From positions 496,001-560,000 of the forward strand of contig CATKHK010000010.1 of the NCBI GenBank assembly GCA_949751835.1: a stretch of 64,000 bases of DNA. Reading direction: 5' to 3'. Below the pieces are notes generated by a model that saw only the letters and a list, made by a program, of their open reading frames with translations, was not told the origin of the DNA and did not search any database. The stretch is from Blepharisma japonicum (Eukaryota; Ciliophora; Heterotrichea; Heterotrichida; Blepharismidae). A program made the translations under genes and the position numbers. Within the stretch, counting starts at the first letter, position 1, and each line of letters starts with the position of its first letter. Below, in pieces: positions 22,445 through 34,499 of the stretch.

Positions 22445-24928
22445 ATGGAAGCTAAACAAAAACATGAAGATCATTACGTTTTCAATACAATTTCTGCTAA
22501 ATTACAGGTTAAGTTTGATAACTACATTTTACAGATCCACCAATTTTCTCAAGAATTGACTTACTTGTTAGCAATTGCTGAAAGCGATAGAGTCTTTGCA
22601 GAAAACAATAAAGACGATATCTTACAAATAAAAGAAGCATTAGGCAAATCTGCTAATTGTGAAAATAAACTAAGTAGTAGCATAATGACGCTTCGTACCC
22701 TAGCACAAGAAATTGATGAACAATTGAACTGAACTTGAAAAATTTTATATGCTTGCCAAAATGAAATAAATAAAGTTTATTTTATATTAAATGATTTTAT
22801 TTCAGAAGAAAAAGAAAAATTGACATCAAAGTCTCAAGAAATCGCAAATGAGTGCAGAATTCAATACTCACAACTAATATGAAAAGAAGATGGAAATAAT
22901 GAGGAAGTTATCGATAAAAATCTATTTAGGACTCCAAAAGTATTGTTTAACAATTCTATAAGTTCTCATGGATGCAAAGATCAGGCTGAAATATCGTTTA
23001 ATTGTGTGAAATTACAATTAAGAGGAACCCAAACATGTAAAAAAAGTATACAGCATGTAATTGATGTATTTAATTATAATGCACAGGTACTTGCAAATTT
23101 TAATAATTTGCAAAAAGTATTGCTTTTTTTGAAGCTGACGTTGGAAAAAATTGATAAAATATTCAAAACTATTGTAAACCAAGCTAATATCAAGATAAAA
23201 ATTTTAGATCGTATTGTTGGAGTCAGTAAAGCCTTGCTCTTTAATGATGATACTTTTGCTGGATTTATTGATAAGATTTCAAGGCAAGAAAATAAACTAA
23301 ACGAAGAGCTATCAAAACTAAACACTTATATAACCAATTTTCCAACACAATTACAAGCATCTGATCAAAGCTGCTTACCAATTAGTAACATCCTCAGCCA
23401 AGTATCCTTAAAAAGCACAAATTATGATAAACTAAAGCAAGCGTATTCTTTAGGAAAATCAGTTTCTGGATTTCTCCATGTTTTATGTGAGCAAAAGAAA
23501 GAAAATAAATTTGTAAATAATGTAAAAAAAACAAATAGAAGAGTAAGCAAAATTAGAATTAGCGAAAAAATCGATTCAGTTGATTTTGTTCTTGAAGTTT
23601 CTCTAAGAAGACTTAGTCAGCTTAAAAACACAAGTGCAGAAGCGATTAAAGTGTTTTATTGTCGACTGAATAACAATATCTTGTATAAGCTTATCCATAT
23701 GAAATCTACAATTTTAAAAAAATTCCAACCACACAGCACTGCTATTAGTTTATCAAATGCCAGAAATAGGCTTACTGAATTGATGCGAGCGCATATAGAA
23801 GCCCGAAAAGAAGACCCATCAAACTGAGATAAAAATATCCGAGTCCTTATGCTGAAGAAATTTGACTTCGCGTCTATTGAAAATAAAGTTCACCATTCCT
23901 ATACTCTAAATACAGTAGGAAACCATTCTTACGAATCAAGCTGAGAATTGCAGTGCATAGGGGACGATAAATATTCCTCAGAAAATTCTGAAGAAGAGCA
24001 GCCTTCTGTTGAATATTCTCCATCAAGCAGCTCTTCCTCAAGTAAAGTCTCTGAAAGCGAATTATCAGAAATCTCAGAAATCAACCATAAAAATATTGAA
24101 ACTCTTGAGCTTAACAGATACCGTAATAAAATTAGAGGAAACCAAGATTTTAATATGTCATCATTAGAAGGATTAACCAAAAGCTTAAATGCTGAAGTAA
24201 AAGATATTCACAAAAAAGGGTTAACAGGGTGGAAAAAAGATTTAAAAAATTTGAGGAAACGAGAAGAAAAATCTCTAGTAAATAATGAAGTACGAAAAAG
24301 ATTCATTTTAGAGATGGAAAAAAGAAGAGAATTAAGGAATAGAACTCTAGAAAACTTGATGGAAAAAGAAAAATCATTTTCCCCTGATAAAAATAGCAAA
24401 AATATGACAACTATATATGAACTAAGATCGCAAACCCCAGAACCAAGTTCATTGACTCAAAGAAGTGAGAGAAATAGAAGTTCGCAAAATGACAGCCAGT
24501 CTATGAAATATTCTAAAAGTATTGACATCATAAAACAGGTCCAAAACACAGTTTACAAAAAATCTGTGCAAGATGTAATAACCAAAATTGGAAGGCATAG
24601 TGGAGATGTGACTTCTAATGGTTCAAGATTTGATCCTGCTACTAGGCGTCTTGGAGAAAAACTTATCAATCAAATTTCTGAGCTTGCTTATATAAATGGG
24701 ATGGGGATGAGGAAAACAATTTCTTTACTTACAAGAAAAAAGAAAGGATACTTACAACAAAGAATAGCATCGATTCAGCAGGATCGTTCACTGTCTCCAT
24801 TCCTCAAAATTAAAAGCATACGAGATGAGTTTTCTCAATATGAAAGCTCAAAGCCTGTTATTTTGCCTTCCACCACTTCGATAACCAAGGTGAAAGGGAA
24901 AGATGCTTATTTAATGTCACTTAGTTAA
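22445..24928 (+). CDS. Coiled-coil protein with Ser-rich segment, unknown
   Basis: An 827-aa protein with five TGA-Trp codons and no intron. The first 450 residues are helical and coiled-coil-like, with scattered cysteines. Around 500-540 there is an acidic, Ser-rich stretch (SPSSSSSSSKVSESELSE). A strongly basic charged helix follows (KKDLKNLRKREEKSLVN and onward). The C-terminal part has a short region (INGMGMRKTISLLTRKKK) without a recognised domain. No membrane segment is visible. The start is the first ATG after the TAG of the preceding gene, 44 bp away; the end is a TAA 25 bp from the convergent potassium channel. Probably structural; the family is unknown. Confidence 0.7.
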
Positions 24929-24953
24929 AATAATTAAATTATTTCACATTATT

Positions 24954-26633
24954 CTACACAGATTCCCCAATCTTTTCACTTTCATGAGAAATTGAGCTTC
25001 TTGAAGACTGATCTATAGACACATTTGAGCTTCGTCTTGACGATCGATTTGAAACATTGCTAATATTTGAAAAAGATCCATGCGAATCAATTCTCGATTG
25101 AATCATTCTTTTTACCGCTAATTCCCCGAGCATTTTCATATGACGCCTAGGAGTGCCATCACCATTAGCATTTGTTGTGGAAGATTTTCTGTATCGAGAA
25201 ATAGCAACAATACGATTTTTATTTGCTGTTGGCTCTTTATTTGTTAATTTTTCAAGCTTGGTTTTAAAAGAAAGCAGTTTATTTAGTGTGGAATATTCAT
25301 TTGAAACAAATCGTCCTCCAATTTGTTGAAAGCTATTAGTCCCTTCTAAGTATTTTGTTATTGTTATTAGTTTTGTGCTTGAGATTTTTACTACATCTCT
25401 GATCTGCTCTTCTAGTGAAGAGGAAATTTTGCTGTGTCATAATGTTTTCTCATACCGAAACCGTTTCAACTCTACATGAAATCCAATTGCTTCCTTAAGC
25501 CTGGGAACTCCCTTTTTCCTTAAAGCATCAAGTCTTCATCATTTTTGTATTAATCTTGCAGAACTAGGTGCTAAAAATCTTGCTATTTTATGTTTATATT
25601 TCATTCTTTTGTACAATAAAAGTTCTTTTTCGCTCAGCTTGACTTTCTCATTTACATTGATAATTATTAAGGAATACATAAACATTCCATAAATCGCACT
25701 TGAAACGCATATTATTCTACCAAGATGTGATAGGGGAACATATTCTCCATATCCAACTGTAGTTTCTGTAATAGAAATGTTTCAAAAAGAGTTCCAAAAA
25801 TAAGAAAATTTTGTATCAGGAATTCCTTTTTCAAATGTCCTAAGAAGCATTCCACATAAAAAAGTTACACCTGCAGAAATAACAAAGATGGATAAAAACT
25901 TAGACGTCCTCATAATTCATTTTAAGGTAAAACTGATTGATGATTTCGTATTTTGCAAAGAGCAATAAAATTTTGTTTTGGGGTTACTATTAATAGAAAA
26001 CTCATACATAAATTTTACTACATGAGTGAATCTCCAAAATGAAAAAACTAAAAAAAAGTCATCAAGTGAAAGTTTTGCATAAGTATTTAACTGATAAAAT
26101 TTGCCATGCCACTCAGCAAAAGGCGGTATAAAAGGCATTGACACAATTAGTTCAATAATTATTTGTTTTTTGATATAAGGGTCTTCAAAAAGTGTGGTAT
26201 GCTCAGATATTTCTTTATATGCCTTTTTAATTCTCAGGTGATTTGAATAATAAAAAAAAATCAAAGCATCTTGCGTGAGAGACGACGCCATAATGATAAA
26301 TCGACAAGAAGTAACCCATGGACTTAATGTGTAGTCTTGCAAATAGTACTCTTCAGCTGATAAATAGCTAAAAATGATAATAATCAGTGATAATAAAGCT
26401 GATAATCCTGATATCAGCTTTTGCTTCTTTTTTAGAATTAATAGATTTTCATTAGGGAGGATTAAGCTGAGCTCGCTGGGAAGTGTCTCAATTTTTATTG
26501 ACAAAGATGCTGATTTCTGTGGAATTTGTTTTGAAATAAAATCCAAAGTCTTTTCATCTACGATCCCTCCTCTCCGCCTGACAGTTGTTATTTGGACTTC
26601 TGGGCTATCTTCTGTGAGCACATGAATTTGCAT
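24954..26633 (-). CDS. Potassium channel, six-TM, SK-like
   Basis: A 559-aa protein with five TGA-Trp codons, one of them in the pore helix. An N-terminal cytosolic part of about 75 residues is followed by hydrophobic segments at roughly 80-100, 105-135, 155-172 and 180-205, then 240-262. The pore loop has the selectivity filter TETTVGYGEYVP (about 289-300), and the last segment is RIICVSSAIYGMFMYSLIII. The C-terminal tail is basic and helical, then Ser/Arg-rich, like the calmodulin-binding tail of small-conductance calcium-activated channels. There is no dense S4 arginine ladder, so voltage gating is unlikely. It should conduct K+ across the plasma or ciliary membrane. It starts at the first ATG; upstream lies a 336-bp gap. 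Confidence 0.85.
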
Positions 26634-26969
26634 TTTTTATTGTTTAATTCATTATTCTTTTATTCCCATATAGAATGCTCCATATTACCAAATGATTTAA
26701 TTCAATTTCTTATTATTGTTTGTATTAGATACTTAATAATCATTATTAATTTTTAAAAAATCAAGAAATAAATGAATAAGTTTTTGGCCTTATTTTACTT
26801 ACAAAAGTAGTGATTTTAAATGATAACTATAGATAAAAATTTCTGAGCAAATATTACTCTCGCTTACCAAGGTCGAGGTGATAAATGATAAAATTATGCA
26901 TGATTATGAAAATGGACAGACAAAATAATTAAAATATCCATATTTAACGATTTTTATAAATCTTTATCA
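26634..26969. other. Intergenic between divergent genes
   Basis: 336 bp, AT-rich, between the divergent potassium-channel and CCT genes. No element was recognised. Confidence 0.5.
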
Positions 26970-27581
26970 ATGCTCGAAAATTCAGATGAGTCTTTCTTTA
27001 TGGATAGTATAAATCAGTTTGAGCTTAATGTAGATTTCGATTACAAAGATAGAGGAGGGCGTAAATTTTCTTTTGTCGATCTCCTGACAGCACCAATAGG
27101 AATTCCTGAAGTAAAACTTATTTAGCTTCCAAATTTTGATCTCAAATTTTTTGACTCCGACGACGTAAATTTGCTTGAATTTAGCTCTCCAAAGAATGGT
27201 CTTGATGCAATTTTAACTCCTATTGAATATGAAAATTTTCCTATGTTCTCTATTGAATCTCATAAAAAGAAAAAAATTTCCAAACCCTCTAAAAATATTG
27301 CGACTATCGAGAAGCCTTTAGAAGCAAACCCAAACACTATAATAGGCACAATAACTTTGCAGGAGCGTAGGGAAAAAATTATGAGATATTTAGAAAAGAG
27401 AAATCATAGAACATGGAAAAAAAGAATTGCATATGACTGTAGGAAGAAAGTTGCAGACAATAGATTACGAATCAAAGGAAGGTTTGTAAAACTAGATGAG
27501 GCCATCGCAATATTAGGAGTAGATCATCAAGCAGTGCAAGCATTTTTAGCGCAAGAAAAAAGAGTGATTAACGGTAACTAA
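26970..27581 (+). CDS. CCT-domain protein (CONSTANS/TOC1-type motif)
   Basis: A 198-aa protein with one 15-nt intron (27111-27125). The N-terminal half is acidic and disordered. The C-terminal CCT motif (about 133-175) is well conserved: RREKIMRYLEKRNHRTW, KKRIAYDCRKKVADNR and LRIKGRFVK, with the signature R-x3-RY-x-EKR, Y-x2-RK-x2-A and R-x-KGRFV. In plants this motif serves nuclear import and binding of NF-Y subunits or DNA in light and clock regulators. CCT motifs also occur in protists, where the role is unknown. A nuclear regulatory protein is likely. It has no B-box or response-regulator domain, so it is a CMF-type (CCT-only) protein. Confidence 0.85.
27111..27125 (+). other. 15-nt spliceosomal intron
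   Basis: GTAAAACTTATTTAG, phase 0, removes an in-frame TAG and joins ...APIGIPE to LPNFDLKFF. A at position 10. Confidence 0.9.
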
Positions 27582-27736
27582 TTTATTAAAAGTCTCATTT
27601 AGGCTAAAAGATTGTTAAGCTAGTTAACAGGCTGGCGAAAATTGCAAGTTTATGTTTAATCTTGAATAAAAAATAAGAAGCTTTAGGGCAATTCTTTATT
27701 TGGATATAATTTAAAAGAAATTTTAGAATATAAATA

Positions 27737-28306
27737 TTAAAACCTTTTCGTGCTTATTTTGAATAAGAAAGTCGAAGGTAATCTCCCCTTTGAAATCTTG
27801 TTGATTTTTTCTTGAGTATCTTTATACTCGTCAAATGCTTCCTGCTTTTCTTCTCTTGAAAATATTTCTCTTGCGTTTTTATTTATCCTTTTCTTGATTT
27901 TAGAAGACAGATCAATAAGATTGCTTGCATTTTCTTTATCTTGTTCAAAATACTCGCTAAACATTTTTAAATGCTTTTTCGTTATCGAGTTTGAAAAATT
28001 AGATCTCTGAGAATTTGAATCGTTTAGGCTCGAGTTGCTGTCTTGTGAGTTGCTCCTATTTGAAGATCTTGAGCTTGATCTTTGGCTATTACAATAGCTG
28101 TTTATATTTCTTATAAATTTCTTACTAACTTTTGTCGGGTATAAAGGAGGCCGATCTGAAATTGGAGAAATCGCTAATTGATTGCTCAATGAAAATGGCT
28201 GTCGCTTTTTATAGAGGTAAAAGACGTCTTCTTGAATTTGGTTTGGGCTTTGTTTTATATTCAATAATATATCATGATGTGAGGATAGTCGAGGCCTTTG
28301 TTTCAT
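27737..28306 (-). CDS. Hypothetical Ser/Asn-rich protein
   Basis: A 189-aa, basic protein. The centre is a low-complexity Ser/Asn/Arg stretch (SQRSSSRSSNRSNSQDSN), followed by a charged helical part (about 120-175). No domain, signal or membrane segment is seen and no Trp codon of either kind occurs. It starts at ATG 28306 and ends with TAA. It is convergent with the CCT gene. The reading frame is long for such AT-rich DNA and the codon pattern matches neighbours, so it is probably real; the function is unknown. Confidence 0.6.
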   Translation of the reverse strand: MKQRPRLSSHHDILLNIKQSPNQIQEDVFYLYKKRQPFSLSNQLAISPISDRPPLYPTKVSKKFIRNINSYCNSQRSSSRSSNRSNSQDSNSSLNDSNSQRSNFSNSITKKHLKMFSEYFEQDKENASNLIDLSSKIKKRINKNAREIFSREEKQEAFDEYKDTQEKINKISKGRLPSTFLFKISTKRF

Positions 28307-29144
28307 TTAGTTTTGAATTTCAATATTCCATTTGAGAATTGAAAGAAATTAGGTTTATTAAAATAAAAGGGTAAAATGACAGAAAGTCTTAAAGAACTGG
28401 CTTGAAAATTATATCTGCAAAGTAAGGAAATACTGCATTTTTTTATATCAGCATCTTTGCAATGAATTTAATAATTTGTTGACTTATATAATAATTCTCT
28501 GGAATGTAAGGAATTATTGATAATTGGCATGGATTAATTTGAAGCTCTAGATAATTTTGCACTGAATAGTGCTAAGAAATGCTAAATAAATCTTTGATTA
28601 ATCACAAGCTAAATAATTGAGTACTCAAGGCAATACTTGTGAATTAATTAATTAAATATCGAAAAATAGAACTTATTACCTCTTATTGTTTTCTAGAGCT
28701 CTAATAAATCATAATTTATAAAAATTTATTATTATAGTTAGGCAGATTAAAATTAGAAAGCGATTTACTTAAAGATATTTTACTGATATAATTGCAATTA
28801 ATATTCAAAAACCTTAGCAAGAGCTCCGATTAATTTTTCTAAATGAATAAATATTCGTTCCAAAGATTGAAATAAATCTTTATTTCTCATAAAATAGTAT
28901 ATTATTATCAAAATTTTAAATCATTTAATTGGCCTATTGCAAGGTAGTTCAAGCAAAATTTTATTATTTACAATAAACCTTATTAAAACCCAATTTAGGT
29001 ATAAATAATGCAAGATTTCATTTAGAAAATCTTATCTGAATACATATTTTCCCTTTGGTTGGCTGCAGTAAATTTATTGAAAATAAGCTATTTCTAAATA
29101 TCTAAAAAATATTGCTTATGAAATGTGCTCATTACATATATTTC
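28307..29144. other. Long AT-rich intergenic region
   Basis: About 840 bp, very AT-rich, between divergent genes, with no protein-like frame, RNA gene or clear repeat. It marks the start of the loosely packed 28-37 kb part of the window. Confidence 0.5.
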
Positions 29145-29792
29145 ATGGCGGATACTTATCTCATGATTCCAGAGATTATTGCTGTTTCAGCTTCTCCTAC
29201 CACAGGCACCTGCCTAGTGCCTGAGATCGTTTCGAACGGACTCGTTTTCAGTTGCGAAATCTGTGGGAAAATATACACCAGGCAAAGCACCTTAAAAGTT
29301 CATATAAGAAAACACACAGGAGAAAAGCCTTTTAAGTGTAAAATATGCGATAAAGCTTTCAGTGAAAATGGGAATTTAAAGACCCATACACGAATTCATA
29401 CCGGGGAAAAGCCATTTCTATGTGTCTCGTGTGGAAGTAAATTCACCACCCGAGGACACTTAACTGACCATAAAAGAAAGCATACAAACGAAAGGCCTTT
29501 CGACTGCCCAAAATGTGAGAAAAAGTTTATGAGGCCAAGTACATTAAAAATACATATAAGAACCCATACGGGGGAAAAACCATATACCTGCCTTAGTTGT
29601 GGGAAAAGTTTTACCGAATCAGGTAACCTTAAAACTCATATGAGGACTCATACAGGCGAAAGACCGTATAAATGTCCCGTCCCTAATTGTGGAAAATGCT
29701 TCAAGGCCAAAGGCCACTTGAACGATCATCTTAAGATTAAGATTCATCAAGTAAGCAACGATATCTTAAAACAAGAATCATATACTCTTTAA
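29145..29792 (+). CDS. Six-finger C2H2 zinc-finger protein, copy A
   Basis: A 215-aa protein. Its 42-residue leader (from MADTYLMIPEI) is followed by six C2H2 fingers joined by canonical TGEKP-type linkers (HTGEKPF, HTNERPF, HTGERPY). Finger 6 ends in an H-x5-H spacing. Likely a sequence-specific DNA-binding nuclear regulator. The start is set by its inverted twin at 34902-35540, which begins at the same place with a similar ATTTCATGG context; an in-frame ATG at 29118 would add 9 residues. From finger 2 to the end the two genes are almost identical in DNA, including silent sites, while leader and finger 1 have diverged. Downstream similarity stops at the coding end. Confidence 0.9.
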   Translation: MADTYLMIPEIIAVSASPTTGTCLVPEIVSNGLVFSCEICGKIYTRQSTLKVHIRKHTGEKPFKCKICDKAFSENGNLKTHTRIHTGEKPFLCVSCGSKFTTRGHLTDHKRKHTNERPFDCPKCEKKFMRPSTLKIHIRTHTGEKPYTCLSCGKSFTESGNLKTHMRTHTGERPYKCPVPNCGKCFKAKGHLNDHLKIKIHQVSNDILKQESYTL

Positions 29793-31110
29793 AAATAATT
29801 AATTTGATATATATCAATTATACATTTACCCTTATTTATTGCATTTCTATCTATTTGTAATTAGAATAATTAATATTCCGTATGAAAATCTAATTTTTTA
29901 TACAATAAAATTTGCATCTTAAGAATATAAACTATAAGAAATTTAAACAAAAATGGATTTCAATGTGACATTATATGACTAGTAAATTTTTAAGGATAAG
30001 CTAAAGAAAATTCCAAGTTAGAATCTAGCTTTCATCATAATAATCTGAGGTAAATACTTTTTTATTTCTAATTTCAAAAAATTAAATGCAAAGTGACAAT
30101 GATAATTTATTTCTCAGTATTAAATGATTGTCATCATAATAATTATACGATTATAAAATGCCCAACAAAAGAAATAAGATTTATCAATTTCTTTTATATT
30201 GATTAATTAGAATCAAGTTTAAAATCAATATAAAACCTTTAAACAATAAATTTTAGAAAGCAGGAGATCTGCTACTTATCGATCCTTGAGAAGAAATTCA
30301 ATTTGAACTCATCTTTAACACAGCAGCTATTCGCTTTCTCAGAATAAAAATTTAGCTTTCAAAGTGAAAACTAACAAAAGAAGAAATTTTAGAATCAAAT
30401 ATTATAATTCTTATTATAAGCCATTTTATTAGTAACTTGCGTAAATTGATGATAAAAGATTTGGAATAATAAATAATATTTAGAAATAATTACATTTAAT
30501 ATTATAATTATCCAATATTACTCTACCCTATCAGGCTATTTATAAAATTCTAGTCAAATAATGCATCATAGTTTATTTCGTTTTTTGAGTTTTTTGATAA
30601 TAGAACAGGAAAATTTCCACACTGTGTTGTATTCAGATGCCAAATGCATTCTGTGATGCTTTTATTTAATTATAAGATTAATTTAAGATAAAAATTTCAA
30701 AAGTGAATTAATGGATATTCAGCCTTCTTTTTATTTGGCAACCTATTATCAAAAGTCTTTTAGATGTAGTAAACATCAAAAATAACATTCTGAATCAATA
30801 AACTTAAATAAAATTATAGGCTTGTGATTAAAGACTACAAATTTTCTATTTTAAATTTATTAAGGCATAAAAGATAAAATATAATAATTTGATTTGGGAA
30901 ATAAATTCATTACTGACTAAATGATAGCCTAAAAATGCACAATTATATAAATTTTATAGATAGGAATAGCACGGCTTAAAAAATTTTTAACAAGATTTAA
31001 TTTGAATATCAGAAAAATTGTAAATTTTCCTAAACAATATTGTCATGTTTTCAGTGATTTTGAAAAATACAGTAAAAAAGACACCAATCATCCATTGCTT
31101 ATAAAAATAA
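29793..31110. other. Long AT-rich intergenic region
   Basis: About 1.3 kb without a supportable gene. Protein-like text appears in one frame just upstream of 31111 but lacks an ATG (see rejected items). No tRNA or repeat array was recognised. Confidence 0.5.
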
Positions 31111-31737
31111 ATGGAAATGAAAAAGTCAAACATATACAGACTGATGACAATAAAATACGAAAGTCAAGTCTGCACAACACGCCAACAGATGCTTATGAGA
31201 ATTGCGTTACGTAATCCTCTTTACAGCATCATGAACAGTAATCGTCTATTTGAACTTTTAAATAGAGCAGCTAATTTGCTTCATCTTTCGTACATAGAAA
31301 TCTGTCAACTAGCAATTCTCCTAGAATCATGCAAATTTTCATTCAGCCTTACATGTGAGGAGCTTCTCATTTTTTTGTCTTATATCGTCAAAGCCAATTT
31401 TACAACTAAAATTGGGATCTATGAACAGAAACTTGTGAAAACGATTAAAGAATTCCATCTAAAATACTTAAACTTCATTAATCTAAATCCATCGTTAAAA
31501 GCCTCCAGCACATATGATGTAATAAAGAAGTTCAAAGAACTTACAGAAGGCCCTGTCGTTAGTAAGCAATCGACAGATGAGTTGGAGAATAATCTGGAAA
31601 TCATAATGATTACTGGTTATAAAAGAAAGCACTCATCATTTTGTGCAGGAGACGAATATGCAATAAGTGAGCAGCTCAAGAAAGTCAAAAATGAATTCTT
31701 CATGGGTGAAGAACTGGAAGATTTAGATTGTGAATAA
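31111..31737 (+). CDS. Hypothetical helical protein
   Basis: A 208-aa protein starting at an ATG directly after in-frame stops. The middle (about 40-130) is a helical, Leu-rich segment (RLFELLNRAANLLHLSYIE and onward), and the C-terminus is acidic. No TGA codon occurs and no known domain is visible. The N-terminal 40 residues are uncertain: an overlapping frame (31002-31210) could be joined by a 16-nt GT...AG segment at 31211-31226, but that model has no ATG and the segment lacks the A10 seen in the other introns. The gene lies between the two inverted zinc-finger genes. Function unknown. Confidence 0.5.
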   Translation: MEMKKSNIYRLMTIKYESQVCTTRQQMLMRIALRNPLYSIMNSNRLFELLNRAANLLHLSYIEICQLAILLESCKFSFSLTCEELLIFLSYIVKANFTTKIGIYEQKLVKTIKEFHLKYLNFINLNPSLKASSTYDVIKKFKELTEGPVVSKQSTDELENNLEIIMITGYKRKHSSFCAGDEYAISEQLKKVKNEFFMGEELEDLDCE

Positions 31738-32417
31738 AAATATTAAATAACTAATTGTAGGAAAAATGATGAACTGGATAAATAAAAATAATATCAGAAT
31801 TTAAAATGAAACAGAGAGAAGCTTACTTTGAAACTCAACAATTGAAAAGTAAGTCAGTAATAAATAAAAATAAATAAGATTTATATGATATTTATTATTA
31901 AATGAATAATTATAGTCTTAAAAAAGAATAATTAATTTTAAAATTTTCCAATAATTTATTTTGAAAATACCATAGATATTTTAATATAGGTGGTAAGCAA
32001 ATTCTGGCAAACGGTGTTGATTTAAAATATAATTATTAGAATTAGAATATTAAAGAAGTTACACTATTGACTTTTTAATTTTTAAAATGGAGATGAAGCA
32101 TTCTTTAATTCTTTATTAAAATATTTATCAAATTTTATAGTAATAATTAAAAAATTGTTTTTTATTTATTGTTAGCATGTGTCATTACTTTCGCTTAGAA
32201 AGTAAAAATTAATTTTTTAGATTTATTTATACTAGTCAGCTAGACTTTTCTCATTGATAACTATTTTTCAAATATTATATCAAGCTCTGAGCTTTCAATC
32301 TTTTTTAAAAATAAAATTAAACCACAAACTGTCCAAGTTTTCATTTAAATATAAAATCTTAAAAATGGTCAGAAATTTTTTATAAAATTAAGACTTTCTC
32401 TTATTTAATTAAAATTT
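31738..32417. other. AT-rich intergenic region
   Basis: 680 bp between convergent genes; no coding frame, RNA gene or repeat recognised. Confidence 0.5.
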
Positions 32418-33860
32418 TTAATCTGAAATAAACTCATAGCTTAGCTTTAAAACCTCAATAGCCTCCTCTTTTGATCCATTTCTGTTCAAAATTTGTCATT
32501 TCAATACATCCTCTAACAATTTTCCAATTTCCACTCCATTTACCTTAAAGTGTTTTTTTGCATCTGCTCCAGTCAATAAAGGTTTTTCTTTCCAAAATTC
32601 TCCAATCCTATTATCATGAATCTGCTTATGCACCTTCTCTACAGCCTCCACTACTAGATTTTGGTCCATGGACTTTGCCTTAATATGTGCAGCAATATCA
32701 ATTACCATCGTTCAGAACTCTTTATTATCTTTTATCATATAAGCTGCCTTAACTACATCAAAATTATCAAGAATTTCCATTGTTTTATCAATCCATGCTA
32801 AAATATTACATATAATTTTTGTGTCTGCATTAGAAAATTTTAATGACTCCAGCAATATATACTCATATACAGGAATAAAATGACCTTTTTTTCTTTCAAC
32901 TTTGTAGTGATTAGCATTTTTATATGGAGTTAACATAGCAGTCGTATATGAATAATAATTTAAATCATCTTGATCTTGCTTTAAAGTCCTTGCTAACTCA
33001 TATCCTGCTTCATGCTGGCTCTCAAAAGGAGAAGGAATTTTAAAAATTATTGGCAGCAAGTTATAGTTATGAAGAATTTCCAATGCTAAATGAGGGTTTT
33101 TTCCTCTTACCATCAATGTGTATTCTTTTGATATTCTTTCTCTGCTGACTTTTGTGTTCAGTGCTGTAATTATTGAATCGTCTCTTACAGACTGCTCAAT
33201 TTCTGGGTCAATTTCTAAGTTAAATCTAGCTGCAAACCTAACCGTTCTTAAGATCCTCAAAGGGTCATCAAGAAAAGTCTGAAAATGTGGCAGCGGGGTC
33301 CTAGCAATTTTATTTTGAAGATCTTGCATTCCTCTCCTTGTGTAATCTTCAATCACATTTTCCTGCAGGTTATAAAACATCGAGTTTATCGTCAAATCTC
33401 GTCTAAATGCGTCCTCTTCTGGAGTGCCTATCCTTATACTTGGTATTCTGGATACTTCAGTGTAATCTTCAGATCTTAAATTTACGATATCGAGCTCAAG
33501 TCCCATAATTCTTACACATGCAGTTTCTAAGTGTTTGCTGGCCTCTGAGTTTGCTTTGATTTTTCCAATAGACGAAGACTGGTGAATATGCTGTTTGATT
33601 AGATTCGCGAAATCTTCTCCCATCATGTTGTCAAGGGCAATGTCGATATCATCACTATGCAAGCCTAAGATTTTGTCTCGAACCCAGCCTCCTGCAACTC
33701 TTAGAACGGTGTTACAGTGGGTGACTTCGACTACTCTTAGGAGTTCGTCAAACAGCTGCCTTTCTATAAGTGTCAGATTTATTAGTCCTTCTGCAGGAAT
33801 TTTAACAGATACACTCGGTTCCATTTGCCTAAAATATCTTTTTAGATGTCTAAATAGCAT
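32418..33860 (-). CDS. TRNT1: CCA-adding enzyme (tRNA nucleotidyltransferase)
   Basis: A 480-aa class II nucleotidyltransferase with two TGA-Trp codons near the C-terminus. It adds the 3'-terminal CCA to tRNAs using CTP and ATP. All signature motifs are visible: RVAGGWVRDKILG (about 54-66) followed by the metal-binding DDID at 70-73, RRDLTINSMFYN (153-164), and DDPLRILRTVRFAARF (198-213). The helical neck, body and tail follow. The N-terminus begins MLFRHLKRYFRQ, basic and slightly amphipathic, so mitochondrial import is possible; a second Met at 13 could give a cytosolic form, as in other eukaryotes. Length is somewhat above human TRNT1 (434 aa). The next gene (VAP) ends 60 bp upstream on the same strand. 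Confidence 0.93.
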
Positions 33861-33920
33861 TATAATAGCCTGCTTAATATTGCAATTAGAAGTGCTTAAA
33901 ATATTGCCTACTAAATAAAT

Positions 33921-34499
33921 TTATCTTAAAAATGCAAAGTACCCAGTTATTATTGAGGCAACTACCCCAATTACAACGTATTTTAAAGTATCGTTTTTCA
34001 ATTTTCCAGGCTCATTGCCTTCTTTGCTTGCTTCGAAGTTGTCAATGTCATCTGTAGCGTCTTCTTCAGCGCTTGAAAGTAGCGTAGGTTTTGATAGTAG
34101 CTGTTTATCTGATGGCTGGCTTGAAAAGTCAATGCTTAGCTTTTTGCTGTAGAGCGGCTTGGTTTCTTTCCAAAACTCAATTAATTCTTTCTGCTGGGAA
34201 TCACTAGTCGGAAACAAGCTGGTAAAAGCTGCCTCAACAAGAAGTTTCTGCTTCTTGTCTGGCTGTTTGTTTCCATGACGAATTGCTATCGATAGATCCT
34301 TTTCCTCACCAATCTTCAAAACTCCTTGGTTCGGCGTCACAAAAAATCCTTCTTTTACAGTAGTTTTCACTTTGAAAGCCAAATTTTCATTTGTTATATT
34401 TTTTATTCTGAGAAAACCATTAGTGGTTGTGTCAGCGACAAACTCAAATCGAATTTCATTCTCAGGATTGATAAGCAATAGAGGCCCGCTATCCGACAT
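33921..34499 (-). CDS. VAP-type MSP-domain protein, tail-anchored
   Basis: A 192-aa protein. The N-terminal MSP domain (about 5-115) shows the usual features: ENEIRFEF, then TTNGFLRIKNITNENLAFKV, then VTPNQGVLKIGEE. A polar linker (115-168) is followed by a single C-terminal hydrophobic segment (YVVIGVVASIITGYFAFL, about 173-190) with two or three residues after it, the mark of a tail-anchored ER protein. VAP proteins bind FFAT motifs and hold ER-to-organelle contact sites. The usual KTT-type basic residues of the FFAT groove are partly recognisable (AFKVKTT). Intronless and shorter than animal VAPs because the coiled coil is missing. Confidence 0.88.
   Translation of the reverse strand: MSDSGPLLLINPENEIRFEFVADTTTNGFLRIKNITNENLAFKVKTTVKEGFFVTPNQGVLKIGEEKDLSIAIRHGNKQPDKKQKLLVEAAFTSLFPTSDSQQKELIEFWKETKPLYSKKLSIDFSSQPSDKQLLSKPTLLSSAEEDATDDIDNFEASKEGNEPGKLKNDTLKYVVIGVVASIITGYFAFLR

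Noticed and set aside
31211-31226. 16-nt GT...AG segment that would join an upstream frame (31002-31210) to the orphan gene
   Set aside because: It lacks A at position 10, which all five 15-nt introns here have, and the upstream frame has no ATG. The unspliced start at 31111 is simpler.
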